NCBI GenBank assembly: GCA_020846715.1
Contig: JADLDK010000051.1
Span: 1 to 64,000, forward strand
Direction: 5' to 3'
Source of the DNA: Armatimonadota bacterium
GTDB lineage: Bacteria; Armatimonadota; UBA5829; DSUL01
DNA: 64,000 nucleotides
Position 1 is the first letter of the stretch, and every line of letters starts with the position of its first letter. The position numbers and the translations under genes were made by a program. Below, piece after piece: positions 1 through 8,757 of this stretch. Below the pieces are notes generated by a model that saw nothing but the letters and a program-made list of their open reading frames with translations, did no database searches and was not told the DNA's origin.

Positions 1-588
1 AATTCTGATCAAGACAGCAGGAGCTTCCCCCCCGACGCTTTCAGTCAGGTTTACGCTGAGGAAGTCAGCTCCGGCATCGCTCAAAGCCAGCATAATGTCT
101 TTCAGCGCCCCTCTGGGGTCGATGGCAGACACGCGCAGAATGCAGTCCGAGCGCCGCGTGTCAACAATATGCTCAGCGCTGCGGACGACAGCCAGTGTAA
201 CATACATTAGCAACGTCGCGATGAGCGCCACAATCAGCATCTGCCGTCCGACACCTATTGCAATACCCACGCCAGCTGTAGCCCACAGGCTGGCCGCAGT
301 CGTGAGTCCACGAACAGCGCTGCCCTGCTGAATGATAGTGCCTGCCCCCAGAAAGCCTATTCCGCTGACAATCTGCGCGGCTATTCTGCTGCTGTCCGTG
401 TCCGGGCGTCCGATCGCAATATGGATAGACCCGAGCGTGATCAACGTTGCCCCCACGGAGACCAGGATATGAGTTCGCAGCCCTGCGGGATGCCCCCGAA
501 TCTCGCGTTCAAAACCGATAAACCCGGCGCACAACGCTGACAAAACTAGCTGCCCTGTAGCGCTGCCAAGAAAAGCGACATCAATCAT
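1..588 (-). CDS. MgtC/SapB-family membrane protein, partial (3' end beyond left edge)
   Basis: Translating the minus strand from the ATG at 588 gives 196 codons with no stop up to the window edge. The N-terminal half is hydrophobic, with four or so membrane segments and the family hallmarks FIGFEREIRG, GIGFLGAGTI and GLTTAASLWATAG. A soluble C-terminal domain begins near residue 140 and is cut by the edge. MgtC proteins are inner-membrane proteins linked to low magnesium and stress; the exact role here is unknown. A GAGG sequence lies about 10 nt before the ATG. The gene starts 34 nt after the proS stop, so co-transcription with proS is likely. Confidence 0.85.
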   Translation of the reverse strand, partial: MIDVAFLGSATGQLVLSALCAGFIGFEREIRGHPAGLRTHILVSVGATLITLGSIHIAIGRPDTDSSRIAAQIVSGIGFLGAGTIIQQGSAVRGLTTAASLWATAGVGIAIGVGRQMLIVALIATLLMYVTLAVVRSAEHIVDTRRSDCILRVSAIDPRGALKDIMLALSDAGADFLSVNLTESVGGEAPAVLIRI

Positions 589-622
589 CGACAGTCAGCC
601 TCGCTGCTTCCCATCTGGTAGC

Positions 623-2359
623 TCAGGCGGGCGCCTTTACCTGCGCCGCAGCGCTGTTAAGTTCATCCAGCAGTTGCTGTCGCGCGCTGTGCACTTCCCG
701 CGCAACCTCATCCAGAGCAATGTCGCGTTTCTCCCCCGCCCAGCGGTTGCGGAACTCGGCTTTGCCCTCCCGGGCTCCGCGCCCCAGCACAATCTGAAGA
801 GGTATTCCGATAAGATCCGCATCCTTGAACTTCACCCCGGCGCGTTCCGTGCGGTCATCGTACAACACCGCCAGGCCCAGATCGCGAAGCTCATCATACA
901 AAGCGTCAGCCCGAGCGCCGTCTTCCTCAACGTTCAGGCACAACAGCGTGACGTCAAAGGGCGAAACAGACATGGGCCACAGAAGCCCGTCCACATCCGC
1001 GAACTGCTCCGCCATAGCTCCAATGATCCGCGTAACGCCGAAGCCATAGGTGCCCATAATAATCGGCTGTTCCTGACCGTTTTGATCAAGAAATTTGGCG
1101 CCCATCACCGCGCTGTATTTCGTGCCCAGCTTGAAGATGTGCCCGGCTTCGATCCCATGCTCGTCCTTGAGGACACCACCGCAACGAGGACACGGATCTC
1201 CCCCTGCAGCCACACGTAAATCACCCCATACGTCCACGTGGAAGTCACGATCGAGATTGATATTTACCACGTGTGCATCCTGTTTGTTCGCGCCACTCAC
1301 CCAGTTCCCGCCGCATCTAAGCTCATCTCCGGCAACTATTGTGACGCCACTCAAACCGCATGGGCCGGCAAAGCCAACGGGAGCGCCGGTAACTCTCTGG
1401 ACTGTCTGCGCGGAGGCCAACTGCAGCTTTCGACCCCGCATCAACCTTGAGAGCTTCGCTTCGTTGAGGTCCTTGTCCCCGCGAACAAGCGCCACTACGA
1501 CCCCTTCGTCATCTTCGTAAATCAGAGTCTTGATGAGCTTCTCTGAGGGAATCTGCAGAAAATCCGTCACTTCCTCGACTGAGCGCTTGTCCGGAGTCTC
1601 CACTACTTTCAGAATGTCCGGCTCGGGTAAGTCAACAGCGTCAGTAGTTCCGATCTCGCAGCGCTCCGCGTTAGCCGCGTAACCGCACGAATCACAGATG
1701 AGAATGGTGTCTTCACCGGACTCGACAACCACCATGTATTCGTGACTCACCGAGCCGCCGATAGCGCCCGATTCCGCCTCGACAACCTGATAGTCCAGGC
1801 CCAGCCTCTTGAGAATCCGACCGTAGCACTCGTACATCTGAGAGTACGATTCATCCAGGCTCTCTTCTGAGGTGTGGAATCTGTAACAGTCGTGCATCAT
1901 GAACTCACGCCCGCGCACAACTCCTCCGCGCGGCCTGGGTTCATCCCGAAACTTGGTCTGTATCTGATAGAGCATGAGGGGCATCTGGCGGTAAGAGCGC
2001 ACCTCAGAGCGGACAATGTCGGTGATGACTTCTTCGTGGGTCATCCCCAGGACAAGGTCGCGATCGCTTCGATCTTTGAGGCGGAAGATGACATCCACTG
2101 CAGAGCGGCCTGTCTCGTCCCAAAGCTCCTGAGGGTGAAGAGCGGGCAGCAGCAACTCCTGCCCGCCAACGCGGTTGTTCTCTTCCCGCACGATATTGGC
2201 CACCTTGCGCAACACCCGGTTGCCCAGCGGCAGCCAGGAGTAGACTCCGCTGGCCAGCTTTCTCAGATACCCGGCCCGCAACAGAAGCTGGTGGCTGATG
2301 AGTTCCGCCTCTGAGGGCACCTCACGCAGAGTGGGAATGAACGCCCGGGAATAACGCAC
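623..2359 (-). CDS. proS: Prolyl-tRNA synthetase
   Basis: 578 aa, the length of bacterial-type class II ProRS. It charges tRNA-Pro with proline in the cytoplasm. The N-terminus (residues 1-60) shows the family's LRAGYLRKLASGVYSWLPLG. Motif 2 is visible as FRDEPRPRGGVVRGREF near residue 140, and motif 3 as GTYGFGVTRIIGA near 440. The roughly 180 residues between them are the editing (INS) domain that deacylates mischarged Ala-tRNA-Pro. The C-terminus is the anticodon-binding domain (around 465-560). It is the last conserved member of the rpsB-to-proS cluster, a common bacterial arrangement. No T-box leader is visible in the short upstream gap. Confidence 0.97.
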   Translation of the reverse strand: MRYSRAFIPTLREVPSEAELISHQLLLRAGYLRKLASGVYSWLPLGNRVLRKVANIVREENNRVGGQELLLPALHPQELWDETGRSAVDVIFRLKDRSDRDLVLGMTHEEVITDIVRSEVRSYRQMPLMLYQIQTKFRDEPRPRGGVVRGREFMMHDCYRFHTSEESLDESYSQMYECYGRILKRLGLDYQVVEAESGAIGGSVSHEYMVVVESGEDTILICDSCGYAANAERCEIGTTDAVDLPEPDILKVVETPDKRSVEEVTDFLQIPSEKLIKTLIYEDDEGVVVALVRGDKDLNEAKLSRLMRGRKLQLASAQTVQRVTGAPVGFAGPCGLSGVTIVAGDELRCGGNWVSGANKQDAHVVNINLDRDFHVDVWGDLRVAAGGDPCPRCGGVLKDEHGIEAGHIFKLGTKYSAVMGAKFLDQNGQEQPIIMGTYGFGVTRIIGAMAEQFADVDGLLWPMSVSPFDVTLLCLNVEEDGARADALYDELRDLGLAVLYDDRTERAGVKFKDADLIGIPLQIVLGRGAREGKAEFRNRWAGEKRDIALDEVAREVHSARQQLLDELNSAAAQVKAPA

Positions 2360-2471
2360 GAGGACTGTTTCCTTTCCGTTGTGACAATTCGCGTCGAGCC
2401 GTCACTGCTCCGACCAACGGGAGTATAGCGTAACGCGCAAGGCTCTATCTGTCAATTCTGCAGGCGAGCGC

Positions 2472-2963
2472 CTAAAGCCTGCCGGCCGGTATCCGACGGT
2501 CCAAAACAGGTGTCAGATCGTACTGCACAGCAACTTCTCTGCACGCCTCAAAGAACTTGCATTTTGAGCAGTCCCGCCAGATTTTTTGGGGAAACGTTGA
2601 GCGCGGAACCTGCCGAAAACCCAGCTTTTCGAAAAAGTGTGGCACTGCAGTCAACGCAAAAACGCAGGAGAGTCCGAGAACGGCAGCTTCCTCGAGGCAG
2701 GCGTTAACCAGGCTTTTCCCAAGTCCTGTTCCCTGCGCCTCATCCGCTACGACCAGCGAGCGAACTTCCGCCAGATCGCCGCCCATAATCTTGAGGGAGG
2801 AACAGCCCACAATGCCGCCCTTGACCTCGGCAACGAAGAAGTCCCGCAGCGCATCGCACAGCTCCTCTTCAGAGCGCGGTAACACGTTGCCGATCCCTGC
2901 CTGCCGGTTGATGAGCTTCGCGATCCCGGGAACATCAGCTATGCGTGCTTTGCGTATCTCCAT
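2472..2963 (-). CDS. GNAT N-acetyltransferase, ArgA-like short form
   Basis: 163 aa with a single GNAT fold. The acetyl-CoA loop is visible as VVADEAQGTGLGKSLV around residues 71-86, followed by the helix-strand block ending FFEKLGFRQV. The C-terminus carries CSKCKFFEAC (C-x2-C-x5-C), a pattern I associate with stand-alone N-acetyltransferases annotated as N-acetylglutamate synthase (first step of arginine synthesis). The substrate is an inference; other GNAT substrates are possible. It lies between ispG and proS on the same strand with short gaps, so it is probably co-transcribed with them although it is not a usual member of the cluster. Confidence 0.8.
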   Translation of the reverse strand: MEIRKARIADVPGIAKLINRQAGIGNVLPRSEEELCDALRDFFVAEVKGGIVGCSSLKIMGGDLAEVRSLVVADEAQGTGLGKSLVNACLEEAAVLGLSCVFALTAVPHFFEKLGFRQVPRSTFPQKIWRDCSKCKFFEACREVAVQYDLTPVLDRRIPAGRL

Positions 2964-3040
2964 TGCCGCCAGCTATCAGACGGAAAGAGCCTGCGCGACG
3001 ATCTCCGCAGTAAGACTTCTCAACAGCGCAGAAACAGTCG

Positions 3041-4111
3041 TCAATCCTCTTCCTGTTCAGCCACAACGCGCTCCACATGCTTGACCAGCTCATCCACCAT
3101 GTCAGCTTCCGGAACTTTGTTCAAAGACTCTCCGCCGGCAAAGATCAGACCTACGCCGCCACCACCAGCCAGACCGACATCCGCCATACGCGCCTCGCCA
3201 GGACCGTTCACCACACAGCCCATTACAGCGACGCGCAGCGGTTTCTTCGTCTTGATGTGACTCAGACGCGCTTTGACAGCCTGCGCCGTGGCGTGTAGAT
3301 CAATGTCCGCACGCCCGCACGAGGGACAAGCAACGATGGTGATTCCGCCCTGGCGGAGATCCAGAACTCTCAGCATCTCAAGGCCGGCCTTGATCTCTTC
3401 CACTGGATCCGCAGTCAATGACATCCGAATGGTGTCACCAATACCAAGCGCCAACAGCGTGCCAATTCCCACGCACGATCGGATGGTCCCTTCCCAGGGA
3501 AGGCCGGCCTCGGTTATCCCCAGATGCAGCGGATAATCTACCAGCTCAGACATCTTTCTGTACGCTTCAATGGTGACAGGGACTTCGAAAGACTTCAGAG
3601 AGATGACAATGTCGTGAAAGCCTTCGTCTTCAAGAATATGCACCTCATCGAGAGCGCTCTGCACAATGGCGTCAGCCGTCGGATGCCCGTAGCGTGCGGT
3701 ATCCAGTGACCCCGCGTTCGCGCCTACGCGTATGGGAATCATGCGGTCTCGAGCAGCTCGCACTACTTCGCGAATCTTGTTTGGATCGCGAATGTTGCCC
3801 GGATTCAGGCGCAGCTTGTCAACCCCCGCTTCAATGGCTTCGAGCGCCAGAAGATGGCTGAAGTGGATGTCCGCCACCAGCGGCACGGGAGACTGTTTGC
3901 GTATTTCGGGGATAGCCTGGGCGTCCTCATGATGCGGCACGGCAATGCGGACGATATCTGCTCCCGCCTCGGCCAGTTGGTTAATCTGCCTGACAGTGGC
4001 GTCAACGTCATGCGTCTTGGTGGTACACATAGACTGAAGCGCAACCGGAGCGTCTCCTCCGATGCCTACGCCACCGACATTCACCATTCGGGTTTTGCGT
4101 CGTTGAATCAT
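3041..4111 (-). CDS. ispG: 4-hydroxy-3-methylbut-2-enyl diphosphate synthase (flavodoxin/ferredoxin)
   Basis: 356 aa; the penultimate step of the MEP isoprenoid pathway, reducing methylerythritol cyclodiphosphate to HMBPP with a [4Fe-4S] cluster. The N-terminal TIM-barrel is recognisable (QSMCTTKTHDVDATVRQI, LRLNPGNI). The C-terminal cluster domain has CPSCGR near residue 261 and MGCVVNGPGEA near 296, giving the three cluster cysteines and the conserved glutamate region. It is the compact bacterial form, without the plant/Chlamydia insertion. It sits downstream of rseP and dxr, another MEP enzyme. Confidence 0.97.
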   Translation of the reverse strand: MIQRRKTRMVNVGGVGIGGDAPVALQSMCTTKTHDVDATVRQINQLAEAGADIVRIAVPHHEDAQAIPEIRKQSPVPLVADIHFSHLLALEAIEAGVDKLRLNPGNIRDPNKIREVVRAARDRMIPIRVGANAGSLDTARYGHPTADAIVQSALDEVHILEDEGFHDIVISLKSFEVPVTIEAYRKMSELVDYPLHLGITEAGLPWEGTIRSCVGIGTLLALGIGDTIRMSLTADPVEEIKAGLEMLRVLDLRQGGITIVACPSCGRADIDLHATAQAVKARLSHIKTKKPLRVAVMGCVVNGPGEARMADVGLAGGGGVGLIFAGGESLNKVPEADMVDELVKHVERVVAEQEED

Positions 4112-4200
4112 AACGGTAGGTGCGGACCTTTCACACGCGCGCGAAAGCGACGGCGCAGCAAGAGCGCCTGACGCATCGCAAGTCTGGTTGTGACTGAACC

Positions 4201-5256
4201 CTAGCGGCTGTGCATCAGGCTCTTGATGAGCGGCAGGTTAGTGATGTCTTTGTACATCACCAGAACGATTATGACACCAAGCACAGCAAACCCAACGGTC
4301 AAAGCGGCCTGTTGCGTCTGCGGGCTGAGCCGGCGCCCGCGAGCGGCTTCGATAATCAGCAGCAAAAGCAGACTGCCGTCCAGCGGGCCAATCGGCAAGA
4401 GATTGAGAACAGCAAAGTTCAGGCTCAGGCCGGCCGCCAGAATCACCAGAGGCACCAGACCCGCCTGCGCGGCGCTGCTGGTTGCCTGAACAATGGCGAT
4501 AGGCCCACCGGCTTCTTTGGCAATCTGTCTGGAGAAGATCGTCTGCACCAGCTTCTTGACGAATCCGAAGCTGATCTGCGTACCCCGCTGGACAGCCTCC
4601 ACAACGCCAAGCTTCTTGATGGCGCTTCCGGGATAGAATCCGAGCCGGCCGACCTTCTTGCCCTTGTCCATATCAACACGAGGTGTCGCCTGAAGGGTGA
4701 GGCGTTTGTCACCGCGCTGAACAACAACCGCGATGGTCTCTCCCGGGTGCTTCTGAATTACTCCAATGAGCTGGTCCACTTCGCGGATGCGCTCTCCCGC
4801 GACACTCAAAATCTTGTCATCCGGCTTCATTCCAGCACGCGCTGCTGGAGAGTCTTTCTCTACAGAAGCGACCAGAGGCTGGCCAACGGGCAGGCCGGAG
4901 GCCATACCAATAACGATGAATACAAGGTAGGCAAACAGGAAGCTGGCAAACGGCCCGGCAAAGATGACGATCATTCGCTTCCAGACAGACTGAGCGTTGA
5001 ACCCATGTGGTGGGCCCTCTTCGCTCGGATCCATCCCCGGAATACGTACAAAACCGCCAGCGGGAATCGGGCGCAGGTTGTACTCAGTCCCGCCGCGCTT
5101 GACGATAGTCAACTTCGGGTTGCCAAAGCCGACGGCAAACTCATCTACGGCCATCCCGCACGCTTTTGCGGCCAGAAAGTGCCCCAGCTCATGCGCAACT
5201 ACGAGAATTACAATGACGGCGATGACACCGACAATACTGATCAGACTAGCGTATAT
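4201..5256 (-). CDS. rseP: Site-2 intramembrane zinc metalloprotease RseP (M50), probable ATA start
   Basis: Starting at the first ATG (5154) would give 317 aa and lose the catalytic site. The frame stays open upstream and encodes a first membrane helix followed by HELGH, the zinc-binding HExxH motif, at residues 22-26 if translation starts at the ATA at 5256-5254. An in-frame TGA at 5262-5260 closes the frame, and AGGGGAG lies 7 nt before the ATA. The resulting 351 aa matches family length. A PDZ domain (about 95-175, with AGMKPDDKILSVAGERI) and the LDG-type second zinc site (NLLPIGPLDG) follow. It cleaves membrane-embedded substrates such as anti-sigma factors. It lies 31 nt after dxr. Confidence 0.88.
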   Translation of the reverse strand: MYASLISIVGVIAVIVILVVAHELGHFLAAKACGMAVDEFAVGFGNPKLTIVKRGGTEYNLRPIPAGGFVRIPGMDPSEEGPPHGFNAQSVWKRMIVIFAGPFASFLFAYLVFIVIGMASGLPVGQPLVASVEKDSPAARAGMKPDDKILSVAGERIREVDQLIGVIQKHPGETIAVVVQRGDKRLTLQATPRVDMDKGKKVGRLGFYPGSAIKKLGVVEAVQRGTQISFGFVKKLVQTIFSRQIAKEAGGPIAIVQATSSAAQAGLVPLVILAAGLSLNFAVLNLLPIGPLDGSLLLLLIIEAARGRRLSPQTQQAALTVGFAVLGVIIVLVMYKDITNLPLIKSLMHSR

Positions 5257-5270
5257 GGCTCAACTCCCCT
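5254..5270 (-). promoter_or_regulatory. Ribosome binding site and non-canonical ATA start of rseP
   Basis: On the minus strand AGGGGAG (5270-5264) is followed by 7 nt and then ATA. The only TTG nearby (5263-5261) is out of frame and runs into TAG. In frame, before the essential HELGH motif, there is no ATG, GTG or TTG; the only candidates are ATA, CTG, ATC and ATT codons, and only the ATA has good spacing. An indel in the assembly is the main alternative. Confidence 0.55.
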
Positions 5271-5287
5271 GTCGCATAATACATCAT

Positions 5288-6484
5288 CTACCTGGCCATG
5301 ACCGGTGTAAACAAACGGCGGCCTTCTTCGACAATGTGCGTCGCCTGTGCTCTGGCGCGCTTATCAGTCTCAACAATGCAATCAAGATCCGGATTCCGGA
5401 TGTTGTCAAAGTGAGTCATAGTTTTTTCGACGACGCGCACGATGTCGAGAAAACCGATCTCTTCTTTGAGAAACGCCTCCACTGCCACATCGTCCGCCGC
5501 ACTCATAACTGCAGGCATCACACCGCCCTCATCCGCAGCTTCACGAGCAAGTCGCAGCGCCGGAAATCTTTCTGCGTCTGGCGGGAAAAACTCCAGCGGG
5601 CCACTCACTAGCAAATCCAGCCGCGGCAGATCTGTGTTCATCCGCTCTGGAAACAGCAGCGCATACTGAATGGGCAGGCGCATGTCCGGCAGACCAAGCT
5701 GCGCCTTTACACTGCCATCAACCAACCGCACCAGTGAATGGACAATGCTTTTCGGGTGGACAACGACCTTCACCTGTGAGGCCTTCACGCCAAACAACGC
5801 CTCGGCTTCCAGAATCTCCAGCCCCTTGTTCATAAGAGTGGCTGAATCAACCGTTATCTTTCGCCCCATTTTCCACGTCGGGTGGTCAAGCGCCATCGCC
5901 GGCGTTATGTTCGCCATTTCCTCGGTGGTCAACTGCGCGAAGGGCCCGCCTGAGGCCGTCAGAATCAGGGCTTCGATCGAGCCTTCCGGCTCGCCAATGA
6001 GACACTGGAAAATCGCGGAGTGCTCGCTGTCTATCGGAATCAGGCGCGCGTTGCCTTTCTGGACAGCTTTCCGCACCAGCGAGCCCGCCACAACGAGAAC
6101 TTCCTTGCTGGCAATAGCGATGTTTTTCCCAAGAGCAGCCGCGGCGAGAGTGGGACGCAAACCCGCAAAGCCCTGCACAGCAACAACAAGAGTGTCCGTC
6201 TCCGGGTCTGAAGCCGCCTCACACAGTCCTTCTTCGCCTACGAGGATTTGTGTATTGGGAAACTCCCGGTTGCGGGCTTTCAGAATCTGTGCGCCTTCAG
6301 CGTCCCGCGTGACAACTGCGCGTGGCTGCCAACGCACTGTCTGTTCAGTCAGCAGTTCAATGTTGCCTGCGCCGGATAGCGACCTTACCCGGACGCGCTT
6401 TCCCAGCCGCTCGACTACATCCAGAACTTGCGTCCCTACGGAACCCGTACTTCCAAGCACACTGATTGTTCGTGTTTCAGCCAC
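5288..6484 (-). CDS. dxr: 1-deoxy-D-xylulose 5-phosphate reductoisomerase
   Basis: 398 aa; converts DXP to MEP, the committed step of the MEP pathway, using NADPH and a divalent metal. The N-terminal Rossmann motif is GSTGSVGTQVLDVV (residues 11-24). ASKEVLVVAGSLV and the substrate/metal block PIDSEHSAIFQ are in the middle, and the C-terminal helical domain is present. The gene begins 3 nt after the uppS stop and is followed by rseP, as in many bacteria. Usually cdsA separates uppS from dxr; here it is absent. Confidence 0.97.
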   Translation of the reverse strand: MAETRTISVLGSTGSVGTQVLDVVERLGKRVRVRSLSGAGNIELLTEQTVRWQPRAVVTRDAEGAQILKARNREFPNTQILVGEEGLCEAASDPETDTLVVAVQGFAGLRPTLAAAALGKNIAIASKEVLVVAGSLVRKAVQKGNARLIPIDSEHSAIFQCLIGEPEGSIEALILTASGGPFAQLTTEEMANITPAMALDHPTWKMGRKITVDSATLMNKGLEILEAEALFGVKASQVKVVVHPKSIVHSLVRLVDGSVKAQLGLPDMRLPIQYALLFPERMNTDLPRLDLLVSGPLEFFPPDAERFPALRLAREAADEGGVMPAVMSAADDVAVEAFLKEEIGFLDIVRVVEKTMTHFDNIRNPDLDCIVETDKRARAQATHIVEEGRRLFTPVMAR

Positions 6485-6487
6485 TGA

Positions 6488-7303
6488 TCAGGAAATTGAC
6501 GGAGCAGGAGAGAGGTCAGGCGCCGCAGCACTCGCCAGATCCTGACCGGGCGAGTTGACAACCCCGCCGAACTTTCGCACGCGGCTCTGATAGTCCGCAA
6601 TGGCCTTCAACAAGTCTTCCTCACCAAAGTCCGGCCAGAGCACGTGAGTGACGTGGAGTTCCGCATAGGCAATCTGCCACAAAAGAAAGTTGGAGATGCG
6701 CATCTCTCCCGCTGTGCGAATCAGCAAATCCGGGTCGGGGAGCCCCGGCTGGTAGAGCGAGGCGGCAATAGTGCGCTCGTCAATATCGTCTGGAGAAAGT
6801 TCGCCCCGCTGCACCCGGAGCGCAATCTGGCGGAATGCGTCCACAAGCTCGCCCCGGCCGCCATAATTGATTGCGAGATTGAGAATAAGCCCGGTGTTAT
6901 CCTGTGTCCTGCGCACATCGTCCAGAAGCGCCTGCCGGACGAAATCGGGGAGGTCATCTGTGCGTCCGCTTAACCTTAGCTGAACGCCCTCATCCATGAG
7001 CTTTCGCAACTCCTGGTGAGCGGCGGACGCAATCAGCTTCATAATACCGCTGATCTCACTGCGCGGGCGGCGCCAGTTCTCGGCAGAGAAAGTGTAGAGA
7101 GTCAGAGCCTTGATGCCGAACTCACCCGCCAGACGAACAACACGATCCACAGTCTTGTAGCCACGGCGGTGGCCTTCCAGGCGCGGCAACCCACGGTGAG
7201 ACGCCCAGCGTCCATTGCCGTCCATAATGATGGCAATGTGAGCGGGCACACGCTCCGGATCGATGCCGCATTCGCGAAGTTTGTCAGGGCGGAGTTCAGA
7301 CAT
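6488..7303 (-). CDS. uppS: Undecaprenyl (polyprenyl) diphosphate synthase
   Basis: 271 aa, cis-prenyltransferase family. It extends farnesyl-PP with isopentenyl-PP to make the lipid carrier for peptidoglycan and O-antigen. The P-loop-like IIMDGNGRWA near residue 26 contains the catalytic Asp. TLYTFSAENWRRP near residue 68 and the C-terminal RTAGEMRISNFLLWQIAYAE region around 195-215 are also present. The last 25 residues are an Ala/Ser/Pro-rich tail that is not conserved. It lies 71 nt downstream of frr, in the same transcription unit. Confidence 0.96.
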   Translation of the reverse strand: MSELRPDKLRECGIDPERVPAHIAIIMDGNGRWASHRGLPRLEGHRRGYKTVDRVVRLAGEFGIKALTLYTFSAENWRRPRSEISGIMKLIASAAHQELRKLMDEGVQLRLSGRTDDLPDFVRQALLDDVRRTQDNTGLILNLAINYGGRGELVDAFRQIALRVQRGELSPDDIDERTIAASLYQPGLPDPDLLIRTAGEMRISNFLLWQIAYAELHVTHVLWPDFGEEDLLKAIADYQSRVRKFGGVVNSPGQDLASAAAPDLSPAPSIS

Positions 7304-7374
7304 TATGCCGCTCGCCAGCCATCGTCTTCCGCCAGCGATCTATAACAACCGGCGGCGGTGTGGTCAGGCGACTA

Positions 7375-7932
7375 TTATACTTCCATCAACTCGGTTTCTT
7401 TGTTCTTCTGAAGCCTGTCAATCTCTTCAATGAACTTGTCCGTCAACTTCTGCACCTGCTCCTGAAGCCGCCGGGCATCGTCTTCGGAGATCTCGTGCTC
7501 CTTCTCCTGATGCTTGAGCTTGTCGTTCACATCTCGCCGGACATTTCGGACAGCAATGCGGTGGTCTTCGGCTCTCTTGTGAAGCTGCTTCACCATGTCC
7601 TTGCGGCGCTCTTCTGTTAGATACGGGATTTGCAGGCGGATAACGTTCCCGTCACTGGAAGGCGTCAGGCCAAGATCGCTGTTGGTGATAGCCTTTTCAA
7701 TAGCAGCGATAGACTGCTTGTCCCATGGAGAGATCAGAAGCTGCCGGGGCTCAGGAGCGGTGACAGTCCCGAGCTGATTGATGGGCATGGGAGTGCCGTG
7801 GTAGTCCACCATCACGTGATCGAGCAGAGTTGGATTCGCGCGACCAGTGCGCAGCGTCTGAAAGTCCTCTATCGCCACCTCAACAGCCCGCTGCATTCTG
7901 TATTCAGCATCTTTCATCAGATCAGTTGTCAA
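7375..7932 (-). CDS. frr: Ribosome recycling factor
   Basis: 185 aa, the standard RRF length. With EF-G it splits the post-termination ribosome. Family sequence is clear: [29 protein letters not shown] near residues 27-55 and [30 protein letters not shown] near 105-134. The start is TTG at 7932, overlapping the pyrH stop in a TTGA arrangement, with GGAGG 9 nt upstream. An internal ATG at 7917 is possible but would remove conserved N-terminal residues. Translational coupling with pyrH is likely. Confidence 0.96.
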   Translation of the reverse strand: MTTDLMKDAEYRMQRAVEVAIEDFQTLRTGRANPTLLDHVMVDYHGTPMPINQLGTVTAPEPRQLLISPWDKQSIAAIEKAITNSDLGLTPSSDGNVIRLQIPYLTEERRKDMVKQLHKRAEDHRIAVRNVRRDVNDKLKHQEKEHEISEDDARRLQEQVQKLTDKFIEEIDRLQKNKETELMEV

Positions 7933-8729
7933 GAGTCAATCCCTCCAACATACGTCCCGAAGTCATCGCGCAAGACGACCTCCCGGATATTCCCTCGCCT
8001 GGTGATATTGAATACGACGATCGGCAGATTGTTTTCCTGGCACATGGTAAAGGCCGTCATATCCATCACCTTGAGGTTCTGGCTGATCGCATCCGCGTAG
8101 CTGATTCGATCGTACTTGACTGCTTCCGGGTTCTTTCGCGGGTCCGAGTCGTAGATACCGTCAACGTTAGTCGCTTTCAGCAAAGCCTGCGCGTGGATTT
8201 CAACAGCGCGCAGCACGGCGGCCGTATCAGTTGTAAAGTACGGATTTCCGGACCCGGCGGCCAGAATGACCACGCGCCCCTTTTCAAGATGCCTGATCGC
8301 GCGGCGGCGGATGAACGGCTCGGCGACCTTGTCCATGTTGATGGCAGTCTGGACACGCGTATCTACGCCAAGGCGCTCCAGAGCATCCTGCAGGGCCAGA
8401 GAGTTGATCACCGTCGCCAGCATACCCATTGTGTCGCCCGTGACTCTGTCAACGCCGCCCTCTGAAGCCTGCTGACCGCGTATGATGTTTCCACCACCGA
8501 CGACGATAGCTAACTGGACGCCAAGATCCTTCAAGGATCGCACGTCTTCCGCAATTGCTCCGATTGTTTCGGGACAGATGCCGAAACCCTGAGACCCGGC
8601 GAAAGCCTCACCCGAAAGCTTCAGCAGAACGCGGGACCAGCGCAGCTTTTGCTGTATCCCGAGAGCGTCCAGGCCGCCAGAAGACCGGCCGCTCGATTGG
8701 AAGTTGGGATCTGCCTTCTTTGCGCTCAC
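7929..8729 (-). CDS. pyrH: UMP kinase
   Basis: Phosphorylates UMP to UDP (amino-acid kinase fold). The nucleotide-binding start [13 protein letters not shown], the [10 protein letters not shown] loop, and the C-terminal block [20 protein letters not shown] are diagnostic. The frame stays open into tsf, giving 307 aa from 8852, but that N-terminus overlaps tsf by about 95 nt and matches nothing in the family. I place the start at GTG 8729, 28 nt after the tsf stop, which gives 266 aa. That is still about 25 residues longer than typical, so a CTG start further inside cannot be excluded. Confidence 0.93.
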   Translation of the reverse strand: MSAKKADPNFQSSGRSSGGLDALGIQQKLRWSRVLLKLSGEAFAGSQGFGICPETIGAIAEDVRSLKDLGVQLAIVVGGGNIIRGQQASEGGVDRVTGDTMGMLATVINSLALQDALERLGVDTRVQTAINMDKVAEPFIRRRAIRHLEKGRVVILAAGSGNPYFTTDTAAVLRAVEIHAQALLKATNVDGIYDSDPRKNPEAVKYDRISYADAISQNLKVMDMTAFTMCQENNLPIVVFNITRRGNIREVVLRDDFGTYVGGIDS

Positions 8730-8757
8730 GACTCTGGTTGCGTCTCCCAGTACGTCA

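Noticed and set aside
4210-5301. 363-codon open frame on the plus strand, antisense to rseP
   Set aside because: Its translation is rich in Arg, Gln and His with no domain sense, and the minus strand carries a well-conserved protease.
5670-6545. 291-codon plus-strand frame
   Set aside because: Lies antisense to dxr; composition is Arg/Ser-rich without any motif. A codon-bias shadow.
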